Below, piece after piece: positions 19,340-27,273 of a DNA stretch of 64,000 nt. Every line of letters starts with the position of its first letter. The stretch's first letter is position 1. The stretch comes from Lentzea albida (lineage in GTDB: Bacteria; Actinomycetota; Actinomycetes; Mycobacteriales; Pseudonocardiaceae), in NCBI RefSeq assembly GCF_900111005.1, contig NZ_FOFV01000002.1, positions 1 to 64,000 of the forward strand, read 5' to 3'. The position numbers and the translations under genes were made by a program. A model generated the notes under the pieces. It was given only the letters and a program-made list of their open reading frames with translations. It had not been told where the DNA came from and did not search any database.

Positions 19340-20746
19340 ATGTTTGCCTTGCAGTCGGACCGCGTCGCCCTCCGCTTCGGCGACCGCGCCCTCACCCACG
19401 CCGAGCTCGCCGGGTGCGCGGGAGCTCTGGCCCAGCGGCTGTCCGGGCTCCCCCGCGTCGCCGTCTGGGCCACCCCGACCATCGAGACCTGCGTGGCGGT
19501 GGTCGCGGCCCTGCTCGCCGGGGTGCCCGCCGTGCCGCTCAACCCGAAGGTCGGTGAACGGGAGCTCGCGCACATCGTGGCGGACAGCGCGCCCGCCCTG
19601 GTGCTCGCGGCTCCCGGCGTCGAACTGCCGCCGGGACTGGCCTCGGTGCCCCGCCTCGACGTGACGCCGGACGGCACCTCCGACGCGGCGTTCGCCGATC
19701 CCGGCGACGAGGCACCCGCTTTGATCGTCTACACCTCGGGCACCACCGGCTCGCCCAAGGGCGTCGTGCTGCCGCGCCGGTCGATCGTGTCCACTTTGGA
19801 CGCGGTGGCCGAGGCGTGGGAGTGGACCTCTGACGACGTGCTGGTGCACGCGCTGCCGCTGTTCCACGTGCACGGCCTCATCCTCGGCGTGCTCGGCCCG
19901 TTGCGGCGCGGCGGCACGTTGCACCACCTCGGCAGGTTCTCGACCGCGCAGGTGGTGGAGGCCCTGGACGGCGACGGCACGATGATGTTCGGCGTCCCGA
20001 CGATGTACCACCGCATCGCCGAGGAGGTCGGCTCCGCGCCCGCGCTCGCGGCGGCGCTCGGCAAGGCGCGGCTGCTCGTGTCCGGCTCGGCGGCGTTGCC
20101 GGTGCGCGACCACGAGCGGATCGCGGCGGCGACCGGGCAGCGCGTGGTCGAGCGGTACGGCATGACCGAGACGCTCATGAACACGAGCGTCCGCGCGGAC
20201 GGCGACCGCAGGCCGGGCGCCGTCGGCGTGCCGCTGCCGGGCGTCGAGGTGAGGCTCGTCGACGACGCCGGCGCGACGCTGGACGAGGCCGGCGCGATCG
20301 GCGAGATCCAGGTGCGCGGCCCGAACCTGTTCACCGAGTACCTGAACCGCCCCGACGCCACCGCGGAGGCGTTCGCGGACGGCTGGTTCCGCACCGGCGA
20401 CGTGGGCACGCGCGACGAGGACGGCTACTTCCGCATCGTCGGCCGCAAGGCCACGGACATCATCAAGAGCGGCGGCTACAAGATCGGCGCCGGTGAGATC
20501 GAGAACACCCTGCTGGAGCACCCCTCGGTAAAGGAGGTGGCGGTCACCGGCGAGCCGGACGACGACCTGGGCGAGCGCATCGTCGCGTGGGTGGTGCCCT
20601 CCGGCCCCGAGCCCGCCGCCGGTGAGCTGGCCGACCACGTGGCGCGCCTGCTCACGCCGCACAAGCGGCCGCGGGTGGTGCGGTTCGTGGAGTCGTTGCC
20701 GCGCAACGACATGGGCAAGGTGATGAAGCGTGCCCTCGGGACGTGA
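19340..20746 (+). CDS. matB: Malonyl-CoA synthetase
   Basis: The 468-residue acyl-adenylate-forming enzyme starts at ATG 19340, 4 nt after the matC stop. It has the phosphate-binding loop YTSGTTGSPKG near 132-142, the YGMTE motif near 273, the GWFRTGDVG hinge region near 352 and the catalytic lysine in the late stretch PRNDMGKVMKRAL. The short length and the sequence around RPGAVGVPLPGVEVRLVDD fit MatB-type malonate:CoA ligases rather than acetyl- or fatty-acyl-CoA synthetases. It makes malonyl-CoA from malonate, ATP and CoA, usable as polyketide or fatty acid extender. Context with matC and a carboxyltransferase supports it. Confidence 0.88.
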   Translation: MFALQSDRVALRFGDRALTHAELAGCAGALAQRLSGLPRVAVWATPTIETCVAVVAALLAGVPAVPLNPKVGERELAHIVADSAPALVLAAPGVELPPGLASVPRLDVTPDGTSDAAFADPGDEAPALIVYTSGTTGSPKGVVLPRRSIVSTLDAVAEAWEWTSDDVLVHALPLFHVHGLILGVLGPLRRGGTLHHLGRFSTAQVVEALDGDGTMMFGVPTMYHRIAEEVGSAPALAAALGKARLLVSGSAALPVRDHERIAAATGQRVVERYGMTETLMNTSVRADGDRRPGAVGVPLPGVEVRLVDDAGATLDEAGAIGEIQVRGPNLFTEYLNRPDATAEAFADGWFRTGDVGTRDEDGYFRIVGRKATDIIKSGGYKIGAGEIENTLLEHPSVKEVAVTGEPDDDLGERIVAWVVPSGPEPAAGELADHVARLLTPHKRPRVVRFVESLPRNDMGKVMKRALGT

Positions 20747-22316
20747 GTCCGCCCGTGAGGTGATCGGGCGGGTGGCGTCGGCGTTCACGGAGCTGCCGGA
20801 CGGGTTGCCGGGGTGGCCTGGGGGCGGCGAGGAGCGTGGTGGCTGCGAGGAGGGCGGCGGCGCAGGTCAGCCCGCTGGTGGGGACGACCCGCTCGGCGGA
20901 CCTGGCCGTGTCGGCTCTAACAACCCACTCGGCCACCCCCACAACGCCGCCACCAACAGCCCTCCCGGCGGCCCCAGCCACACGGCCACCGACGGCCCGC
21001 CCGGCGAACCGCACCACACCGACACCGACAGCCCGCCCGGCGGCCCCAGCCACACCGGCCCCGACGGCCCGCTCGCCTGGCCCGGCTACGGCGACCAGCT
21101 CTCCCGCGCCACCGCGTCCACCGGCGAGCGAGAGTCCGTCGTCTGCGGCGTCGCCGACATCGGCGGCGTCACCGCGGTGGTCGTCGCGTTCGAGTTCGGG
21201 TTCCTGGGCGGCTCGCTCGGCACCCGCACCGGAGCCCGCATCGAGCAGGCCATCGCCCACGCCCGCGAGCTGCGCGTGCCGGTCGTGTCGCTGGTCGCGA
21301 CCGGCGGCAGCCGCATGCAGGAGGGCACGCTCGCGTTGATGCAGCTGCCCCGGATCGCCCGCCAGCTCACGCTCACCCGCGAGGTCGGGCTGCCGCACGT
21401 CTCGGTGCTGCGCGACCCCACCACCGGCGGCGGCTGGGCGACCCTGGGCGCGGGTGCCGACGTCGTGCTGGGGCTGCGCGGCGCCCAGGTCGGGTTCGCC
21501 GGCTCGCGGGTGCGGCCGCCGGGGTACGCGGTGGCGCAGCAGTTCGAGGCCGGGCTGGTCGACCAGCTCGTCACGCCCGGCGAACTGCGCGCTCGGCTGG
21601 AGCGCTGGCTGCGCCTGCTCACCACCCCCGCTCACGGCCCGGCTCCCGTGCCCGACGCGCTCGGTGCCACGGCGGTGCCGAAGACCGGGTGGGACGCCGT
21701 GCTGCGGGCCCGCGCGGCGAGCCGGCCGCGTGCGCGGGACTACCTCGCCGCCTACTTCGACTGGTACGAGCCGATCAGCGGCGACCGCGCCGGTGGCGTG
21801 GATTCCGGTGTACTGTGCGGGTTCGGGCACCGGGACGGCCGGACGATCGCCTACGCCGCGCAGTGCGGCACGGCCACGCGGCCCGCCGGGTTCCGGACCG
21901 CGGCACGGCTGGTCGCGCTGGCGGACCGGCTCGGCGTCCCGGTGCTGACGCTCGTCGACACGCCGGGCGCGGCCAACGACGCGGCCGCCGAGGAGGCCGG
22001 GGTGGGTGCGGCGATCGCCGGGCTGTTCACCGCGATCGCCGCGGCGCGCGTGCCGGTGACGACGTTGCTGATCGGGGAGGGCGGCTCGGGTGGCGCGCTG
22101 GCGTTCGCCGCGCCCGACCGGCTGTGGGTGACGCCGGACAGCTACCTCGCGGTGATCTCACCGGAGCTGGCGGCCGCGATCCTCAAGCGGGAACCGGCGC
22201 AGGCCAGGCAGACGGCGGACCAGCTGCGGCTGCGGCCGCAGGACCTGGTCGAGCTGGGCATCGCCGCGGGCATCGCCCAGCTCGGCCGGTCCCCCGGTCA
22301 GGCGACCGCGATGTAG
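20730..22316 (+). CDS. Fused alpha/beta carboxyltransferase domain protein with an internal tandem repeat
   Basis: The 528-residue product starts at GTG 20730, inside matB by 17 nt. A beta-type crotonase-fold half (about 115-290, ESVVCGVADIGG, FEFGFLGGSLG) is joined to an alpha-type half (300-528, LVDTPGAANDAAAEEAG, GEGGSGGALAFA), as in biotin-dependent acyl-CoA carboxyltransferases and MdcD/MdcE malonate decarboxylase. No biotin carrier is near. It could decarboxylate malonyl-CoA or serve as a carboxyltransferase; the first suits the operon because no MatA is present (inference). Residues 64-111 are a Pro/Gly/His/Thr-rich 12-residue tandem repeat that interrupts the normal N-terminus. Confidence 0.75.
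   Translation: MPSGRESAREVIGRVASAFTELPDGLPGWPGGGEERGGCEEGGGAGQPAGGDDPLGGPGRVGSNNPLGHPHNAATNSPPGGPSHTATDGPPGEPHHTDTDSPPGGPSHTGPDGPLAWPGYGDQLSRATASTGERESVVCGVADIGGVTAVVVAFEFGFLGGSLGTRTGARIEQAIAHARELRVPVVSLVATGGSRMQEGTLALMQLPRIARQLTLTREVGLPHVSVLRDPTTGGGWATLGAGADVVLGLRGAQVGFAGSRVRPPGYAVAQQFEAGLVDQLVTPGELRARLERWLRLLTTPAHGPAPVPDALGATAVPKTGWDAVLRARAASRPRARDYLAAYFDWYEPISGDRAGGVDSGVLCGFGHRDGRTIAYAAQCGTATRPAGFRTAARLVALADRLGVPVLTLVDTPGAANDAAAEEAGVGAAIAGLFTAIAAARVPVTTLLIGEGGSGGALAFAAPDRLWVTPDSYLAVISPELAAAILKREPAQARQTADQLRLRPQDLVELGIAAGIAQLGRSPGQATAM
20919..21062 (+). repeat. 36-bp in-frame tandem repeat, four units
   Basis: Four successive 12-codon units encode NNPLGHPHNAAT, NSPPGGPSHTAT, DGPPGEPHHTDT and DSPPGGPSHTGP. 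A fifth unit begins DGPL and then merges into the enzyme sequence. The unit length is a multiple of three, so the frame is kept. Confidence 0.85.
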
Positions 22317-22462
22317 AGGAACGCCAGCAGCGAACTCGGGACGCAGATCGTCACGATCCCGATCACGCCGTAGAAGGGTTCCTTCTTGCGCACCATCGCG
22401 GCCATGGCGCCGATTCCGACGGCGACGGACGCGATGAGCAGCAGAAGAACGACATGAGACAT
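22298..22462 (-). CDS. Small two-helix membrane protein
   Basis: The 54-residue product starts at ATG 22462 with GAGGACC upstream. It has two hydrophobic helices (about 3-22 and 32-52) split by a basic turn, VRKKEPFYG. It is the last gene of the leftward antiporter operon, 17 nt after the previous small gene. It overlaps the end of the convergent carboxyltransferase gene by 19 nt. I do not recognise the family. It could be a small accessory subunit of the antiporter. Confidence 0.6.
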   Translation of the reverse strand: MSHVVLLLLIASVAVGIGAMAAMVRKKEPFYGVIGIVTICVPSSLLAFLYIAVA

Positions 22463-22479
22463 GGCAAGGTCCTCGAGGG

Positions 22480-22782
22480 TCAGGGGTGGGTGGAGTCGGC
22501 AGCGGCCGCGTGCGGCGGTGCCCGGCTCGACCGGTGACCCGAGGTCGTCGCCTCGAAGCTGTCGGCGGTGGCCGCGACGACCGCGGCCCGTTCCTGCGGT
22601 GGACGTGGGCCCGTCACGGCACCGGGCAGCGCCCAGCAGGCGTCGGGTGACCCGGTCGCGTGCACGTGGACGGCCGAGACCGGGGCGTTGAGCCCCGATC
22701 CCGGCTGGTCGGCCGCGGTGTCGCGCGTGCTCGTGCCGACGAACGCCAGCAGCAGGGCCAGCAGGAGCGCCGGCCACCTCAC
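22480..22782 (-). CDS. Small exported protein of unknown function
   Basis: The 100-residue product starts at GTG 22782, overlapping the antiporter stop by 4 nt. An N-terminal hydrophobic stretch (RWPALLLALLLAFVG) is a signal peptide or anchor. The rest is Ala/Pro/Ser-rich with one cysteine and no recognised fold. Translational coupling is the main evidence that it is real. It may sense or modulate the antiporter outside the membrane, but no function can be shown. Confidence 0.5.
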   Translation of the reverse strand: MRWPALLLALLLAFVGTSTRDTAADQPGSGLNAPVSAVHVHATGSPDACWALPGAVTGPRPPQERAAVVAATADSFEATTSGHRSSRAPPHAAAADSTHP

Positions 22783-23954
22783 CGGGCCGCGGCCCTCCTC
22801 CGCAGGAAGAACTCGCCGATCGGCTCCACGTACCGGGCCGCGATCGGGCCGATGATCGCCATCAGCAGCACGTACGCGGTGGCGAGGGCGGCGAGTTGCT
22901 CGCTCACGTGCCCGGACGCCACCGCCAGGCCGGCGATGACGATCGAGAACTCACCTCTCGCGACCAGTGCGGCGCCGGTGCGGGCCCGGCCCATCGGGCC
23001 GATGCCCTGCCGTCGTGCGGCCCACCAGCCCGTCGCGACCTTCGTCAGCGTCGTGATCACGGCCAGCAGCACCGCCATGCCGAGCACCGGCGGGATCGTG
23101 CGCGGGTCGGTGTTGAGGCCGAACACCACGAAGAACATCGCGGCGAACAGGTCCCGCAGCGGTTCCAGCAGGCGCGTGGCGTTCTCGGCGGTGGAACCCG
23201 AGATCGCGATGCCGAGGAGGAACGCGCCGACGGCGGCGGACACCTGCAGCTCGGAGGCGATGCCGGCGACGAGCAGCGCGGAGCCGAGGAGCTTGAGCAG
23301 GAACACCTCGTGGTCGGGGCTGTCGACGACGGCCGAGATGACCCGGCCGTACTTGAGCGCCACCACCAGGACGACGGTGATCGCGAGCAGCGAGATGCCG
23401 ACCGAGGTGAGGCCGCCGAGGAAGCTCACGCCCGCCAGCACGGCGGTGAGCACCGGCAGATAGACGGCCATCGCCAGGTCCTCGAACACCAGCACCGAGA
23501 GGATCACCGGTGTCTCGCGGTTGCCCAGCCGGCCGAGGTCGCCGAGGACCTTCGCGATGATGCCGGACGACGAGATGTACGTGACGCCCGCCATCGCGAG
23601 CGCCCCGACCGGTCCCCAGCCGAGCAGCAGCGCGACGATCGCGCCGGGTGCCGCGTTGAGGACGATGTCGAGGACACCGGCCATCCACGACTTCTTGAGG
23701 CCGGTCGTGAGTTCCGACGCCGAGTACTCGAGGCCCAGCAGCAGGAGCAGCAGCACCACGCCGATCTCGCTGGCGAGGTGGGTGAACTCCTCGATGCCGT
23801 GCAGCGGGACGAGGCCGCCGGAGCCGAACGCGAGTCCGCCGACGAGGTAGAGCGGGATCGGCGAGATGCCGAATCTCCAGGCGAGGCGGCCGAGCAGGCC
23901 CAGTCCGAAGAAGACCGCACCCAGTTGGATCAGCGCGATCGTGGTGTCGTGCAC
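22779..23954 (-). CDS. CPA2-family cation/proton antiporter (KhtU/KefB-like)
   Basis: The 391-residue product starts at GTG 23954. It has about 12 membrane segments, LLLLLLGLEYSASEL in the fourth helix region and ISSSGIIAKVLGDLGRLGNRE with VLVFEDLAMAVYL, the paired-unwound-helix signature of CPA2 K+(Na+)/H+ antiporters. It lacks the C-terminal RCK domain of KefB/KefC. The neighbouring TrkA-C protein (4-nt gap) supplies this in trans, as in the Bacillus KhtT-KhtU pair. It exports K+ or similar cations in exchange for H+. Co-transcription with a two-component system suggests control by an envelope or ionic stress signal. Confidence 0.85.
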   Translation of the reverse strand: MHDTTIALIQLGAVFFGLGLLGRLAWRFGISPIPLYLVGGLAFGSGGLVPLHGIEEFTHLASEIGVVLLLLLLGLEYSASELTTGLKKSWMAGVLDIVLNAAPGAIVALLLGWGPVGALAMAGVTYISSSGIIAKVLGDLGRLGNRETPVILSVLVFEDLAMAVYLPVLTAVLAGVSFLGGLTSVGISLLAITVVLVVALKYGRVISAVVDSPDHEVFLLKLLGSALLVAGIASELQVSAAVGAFLLGIAISGSTAENATRLLEPLRDLFAAMFFVVFGLNTDPRTIPPVLGMAVLLAVITTLTKVATGWWAARRQGIGPMGRARTGAALVARGEFSIVIAGLAVASGHVSEQLAALATAYVLLMAIIGPIAARYVEPIGEFFLRRRAAAR

Positions 23955-23958
23955 AGGT

Positions 23959-24432
23959 TCAGCCGCCCGTCAGGATGTCCGCGGCGGTGTCGAGACCGTC
24001 CGCGGTGCCGACGACGACCGCGAGATCGCCGTTCTCGAAGAGGAAGTCGGGGCCGGGGGACGGGTGCGCGTTGCCCGCCCGCACCACGGCCACCACGGAC
24101 GCACCGGTGCGCGTGCGCAGCGCGGTGTCGCCGAGCGTGCGGCCGGCGAACGCCGTGACCGGCAGCTGGCGGGTGCTGATGCCGGCGATGTCGCGGTGCT
24201 GCTTGTCGAGATGGGACACGAGCTGCGGCGCCCCGAGCAGCCCGGCGAGCGTGCCCGCCTCCTCCGGCGCGAGCGGGATCGACGCGGCGGTGGCGTCGGG
24301 ATCGTCCTGTTTGGACAGGATGAGCTCGAACTTGCCGTCGCGGTAGGAGATCACGCCGATCCGGCGGCCGGAGCGGATGGAGAAGTCCTGCCTGACCCCT
24401 ATGCCGGGCAGGGGCGTCACTTCGACGTTCAC
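23959..24432 (-). CDS. TrkA-C (RCK_C) regulatory subunit of the antiporter, KhtT-like
   Basis: The 157-residue product starts at GTG 24432. The N-terminal half (1-70) begins EVTPLPGIGVRQDFSIRSGR, as in KhtT, and the C-terminal half (about 75-155, GRTLGDTALRTRTGASVVAVVRAG and FLFENGDLAVVVGT) is a TrkA-C domain known to bind nucleotides such as c-di-AMP. It is cytosolic and should gate the membrane subunit encoded next. It follows the response regulator with a 9-nt gap. Confidence 0.85.
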   Translation of the reverse strand: MNVEVTPLPGIGVRQDFSIRSGRRIGVISYRDGKFELILSKQDDPDATAASIPLAPEEAGTLAGLLGAPQLVSHLDKQHRDIAGISTRQLPVTAFAGRTLGDTALRTRTGASVVAVVRAGNAHPSPGPDFLFENGDLAVVVGTADGLDTAADILTGG

Positions 24433-24441
24433 TCGAGTTTC

Positions 24442-25089
24442 CTAGGGTTCGATGAGCCCGGCGCGGATCGCGTACCGGGTGAGTTCGAGGCGGTCCTTGA
24501 GCCCGAGTTTCTGCAGCAGGTTGGCCCGGTGCCGCTCGACGGTCTTGACGCTGATCACGAGCATGTCCGCGATCTCCTTGGAGGAGTGGCCCTCCGCGAC
24601 CAGCTTGAGGATCTCCTCCTCGCGGTCGGTGATCGCCTTGGCCGGGAAGCCGCTCCCCTCCCTGGCGCGGTCGAGGTAGTTGCGGATCAGCGAGTTCACC
24701 GCGCCGGGGTAGAGGAACGGCTCGCCGCGCATGGCGGACCGGCACGCCTCGACCAGGTCGCGGTCGGCGACGGACTTGAGCACGTACCCCGAGGCACCCG
24801 CCTTCAGGGCCTCGAAGAAGTACTGCTCGTTGTCGTACATGGTGAGGATGAGGATCCTCAGGTCGGGCTGGAGCCGCGACAGCTCGCGCGCCGCCTGGAG
24901 TCCGGTGAGGCGCGGCATGGCGATGTCGAGGATCGCGAGGTCCGGCTGGTCCTCGCGCGCCTTGCTGATCGCCTCGGCGCCGTCGCCCGCCTCGCCGACG
25001 ACCTCGAGGTCGGGCTCGTTGTCGAGGATCATCCGGACACCGCGGCGGACGAGCGCGTGGTCGTCCGCGAGCAGGATGCGCACGGTCAT
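24442..25089 (-). CDS. NarL/LuxR-family response regulator
   Basis: The 215-residue protein has a receiver domain (acidic pair Asp9/Asp10, phospho-acceptor Asp55 in AILDIAMP, Lys104 in VLKSV) and a C-terminal LuxR-type HTH (about 150-212, ITDREEEILKLVAEGHSSKEIAD). It overlaps the sensor kinase stop by 4 nt. It probably controls its own operon, which includes the antiporter. Confidence 0.92.
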   Translation of the reverse strand: MTVRILLADDHALVRRGVRMILDNEPDLEVVGEAGDGAEAISKAREDQPDLAILDIAMPRLTGLQAARELSRLQPDLRILILTMYDNEQYFFEALKAGASGYVLKSVADRDLVEACRSAMRGEPFLYPGAVNSLIRNYLDRAREGSGFPAKAITDREEEILKLVAEGHSSKEIADMLVISVKTVERHRANLLQKLGLKDRLELTRYAIRAGLIEP

Positions 25090-26039
25090 TCGCCCGCCCC
25101 CTTCGCCTTGACGGTGAGCCGGACCTCGGTGCCCCTGCCGGGCGCCGCGCCGACTTCCAGGTCGGCGCCCACGAGCAGGGCGCGTTCCCGCATGCCCCGG
25201 ATGCCCGCGCCCTCCTGGCTGGTGCCGATCCCCCGGCCGTTGTCCCGGATCGTGAGCTCCACCTGGGACGGTCGTGCCTTCAGGCTCAGCTCGGCCTCGT
25301 CGGCCCCGGAGTGGCGGATGGTGTTGGTGAGCCCCTCCTGCGCGACGCGGTAGACGACCAGCTCGGTCTCGGCGTCGAGCGGGGGGAGGTTCTTGTCGAA
25401 CCGCCGCCGGATCGCGAGCCCGGTCGGTTCGGAGATCTCGTTCGTGAGGGCCTTGAGCGCGCTGACCAGCCCCAGTTCCTCCAGCACGCCGGGTCGCAGT
25501 CTGCGCGCGATGCGGCGGATCTCGTCGAGGGTGCTGCGCGTGGTCTCCTGCACCTGCAGCAGTTCCTCGCGCGTCTCCTGCGGCGACTGGTCCGCGACCC
25601 GCTTGAGGCTCAGCAGCACCGCCGTCAGCGACTGCCCCACCTCGTCGTGCAGTTCCTGCGCCACCCTGCGCCGCTCCGACTCCTGCGCCGACAGCGCGAT
25701 GGCCGAGCTGTACCCCCGCTCGGCCTCCAGCCGGTCGATCATGCTGTTGAACGTCGTGATCAGCTCCGCGATCTCCCCGTGTCCCGTCGCCTGCAACCGC
25801 GGCCCCGGCTTGAGCAGGTCGATCGTGGTCATCGCGCGCGTCAGCCGCCCGAGCGGCGCCAGCCCCACCCGGATCAGCACGGCGTTCGCGATCAGCATCA
25901 CCACCAGCCCCGACGCGAGCACCAGCACCTCGCGCGACAGCGCGGGCGTCGACACCGTCGCAGGCCCGAACACGAGCAGCGCGGCCGCCACCACGAGGAC
26001 CAGGGCGTTCAGCAGGAAGATCCGCCCGAACAACGACAC
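25086..26039 (-). CDS. Sensor histidine kinase (HisKA_3 / NarX-like)
   Basis: I take GTG 26039 as start because GGAGAGG lies 6 nt upstream; an in-frame ATG at 26126 would add 29 residues but has no ribosome site. Two membrane helices (about 5-25 and 38-58) flank a very short outer loop and are followed by a HAMP region. The dimerisation motif is ELHDEVGQ with His131, and the ATPase motifs are NTIRHSGADEA (N box) and DNGRGIG (G box). With so little outside the membrane, it likely senses an intramembrane or cytosolic cue. It pairs with the response regulator that overlaps it by 4 nt. Confidence 0.88.
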   Translation of the reverse strand: MSLFGRIFLLNALVLVVAAALLVFGPATVSTPALSREVLVLASGLVVMLIANAVLIRVGLAPLGRLTRAMTTIDLLKPGPRLQATGHGEIAELITTFNSMIDRLEAERGYSSAIALSAQESERRRVAQELHDEVGQSLTAVLLSLKRVADQSPQETREELLQVQETTRSTLDEIRRIARRLRPGVLEELGLVSALKALTNEISEPTGLAIRRRFDKNLPPLDAETELVVYRVAQEGLTNTIRHSGADEAELSLKARPSQVELTIRDNGRGIGTSQEGAGIRGMRERALLVGADLEVGAAPGRGTEVRLTVKAKGAGE

Positions 26040-26246
26040 GCGCGCCGCCTCTCCGTGATCACTTCCCGCCACGCCTGCGAGGCTGACGGGCGAGGGCGCC
26101 ACCTGTCCATCCGTGGCAACACCCATGTTGGCGGCGAGCGGGCGGGTGTGCCGGTCGGCGGGGTGGGGACGGGTGCCGGGGTGGGGATGGTCACGGCGGG
26201 GTGAGTGAGGTGGGTCTCGGCCCGGGTGGGGTCGCGGAAGGGCGCG

Positions 26247-27188
26247 TCAGGGAATCGAGACCGACCGGCGGCCGTCGTCGCGCCGCGCGGCGCGATACCG
26301 GCCGGGCGTCGCGCCGTGAGAACGGGCGAAGGCCCTGCTGAAGGCGGGGACCGACTGGTAACCGACCGCCACGGCCACGGCCTCGACCGGGTCCCACGTC
26401 TTGCTCAGGCGCACCGCGGCCAGGTCCATGCGCCACTGCGTCAGGTAGGCGGCGGGGCTCTGCCCGGTGGCCGCCGCGAACCGGCGGGACAGCGTCGCCC
26501 GGGACACGTCGAGAGCGGAGGCCAGCGTCGCCGTGGTCCATTGCCGTGCGGGCTCGGCGTGCAGGTGTTCCATCGCGCTGTGCACGAGCGGGTCTCCGAG
26601 CACTCCGAGCCAGGTGCCCCGATGTCCTGCCCGCGTGGGCAGCCAGGCCCGCACGAGCTGGACGAGCAGGACGTCGACCAGGCTGTTCAGCACCGCCCTT
26701 CCCGCCAGCCGCGGGTGGCTCAGTTCTCGCCCGAGCATCCGGACGGTGTCGTCGAAACCGGCCTCGCCCTGGTCCCCGCGGATGTGCACCACCTCCGGCA
26801 GCGTGCCGAGGATCTGGGTGTGCACGGTGTGGTCGCAGTCGTACCTGATGGTCAGGACGCGGGTGCGGGCGGGCTGCTCCCCGAAGCGGATCACCTCGCC
26901 CGCCTCGAACGCCTGGGCCACCACCGCCGGATCGACCGCCGGGCCACCCGCCCCCGGCGCGCTGCCGAGCACGTGCGGCGGCCCCGCCGGCATGAGGACC
27001 ACGTCTCCCGCCGCCAGCTCGAGCCACGAGTCCCCGAGACCGAGCCAGGCGCTGCCGGCGGTGACCACGTGCAGGACCGCCGTGGTGCAGTCCGCCACCG
27101 GGACCGACCAGGTCCCGCTCGCCTCCATGCGGGCGCCGATCGTGCCCCGCACGCCGGAGATCTCGAGCACGTCCGCGACGAGGTCCAT
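26247..27188 (-). CDS. AraC-family transcriptional regulator with cupin sensor domain
   Basis: The 313-residue product has an N-terminal cupin_6-type sensor (about 10-190, LELAAGDVVLMPAGPPHVLG) and a C-terminal double helix-turn-helix (about 215-300, TLASALDVSRATLSRRFAAATG and VAVAVGYQSVPAFSRAFARSHG). It is divergent from the quinone-oxidoreductase-like gene at 27274 with an 85-bp gap. That layout is common for AraC regulators controlling a neighbouring oxidoreductase in response to electrophiles. The region upstream (26040-26246) is G-rich with no gene seen. Confidence 0.85.
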   Translation of the reverse strand: MDLVADVLEISGVRGTIGARMEASGTWSVPVADCTTAVLHVVTAGSAWLGLGDSWLELAAGDVVLMPAGPPHVLGSAPGAGGPAVDPAVVAQAFEAGEVIRFGEQPARTRVLTIRYDCDHTVHTQILGTLPEVVHIRGDQGEAGFDDTVRMLGRELSHPRLAGRAVLNSLVDVLLVQLVRAWLPTRAGHRGTWLGVLGDPLVHSAMEHLHAEPARQWTTATLASALDVSRATLSRRFAAATGQSPAAYLTQWRMDLAAVRLSKTWDPVEAVAVAVGYQSVPAFSRAFARSHGATPGRYRAARRDDGRRSVSIP

Positions 27189-27248
27189 GCGGCCATGCTA
27201 GATGACGCAAACGAGCAAGAAGATGAGTTTTTCAGGCATCGACTGCTC

Positions 27249-27258
27249 ATCAGCTGAT
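27249..27258. promoter_or_regulatory. Palindrome in the AraC / oxidoreductase intergenic region
   Basis: ATCAGCTGAT is a perfect 10-bp palindrome 15 bp before the oxidoreductase start. A GATGAG (near 27220) and CTCATC (near 27246) pair also flanks the region. These are candidate AraC-type sites, but weak evidence alone. Confidence 0.3.
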
Positions 27259-27273
27259 CCATACGGTGAATTC

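Noticed and set aside
20919..21062. Possible CRISPR-like array
   Set aside because: Units are contiguous with no spacers, in-frame and within a coding gene, so this is a tandem repeat. The same reasoning excludes 53503-53645.
26040..26246. G-rich stretch as a quadruplex or small RNA gene
   Set aside because: G-runs are common in this genome type and no promoter, terminator or symmetric pattern supports a specific element.
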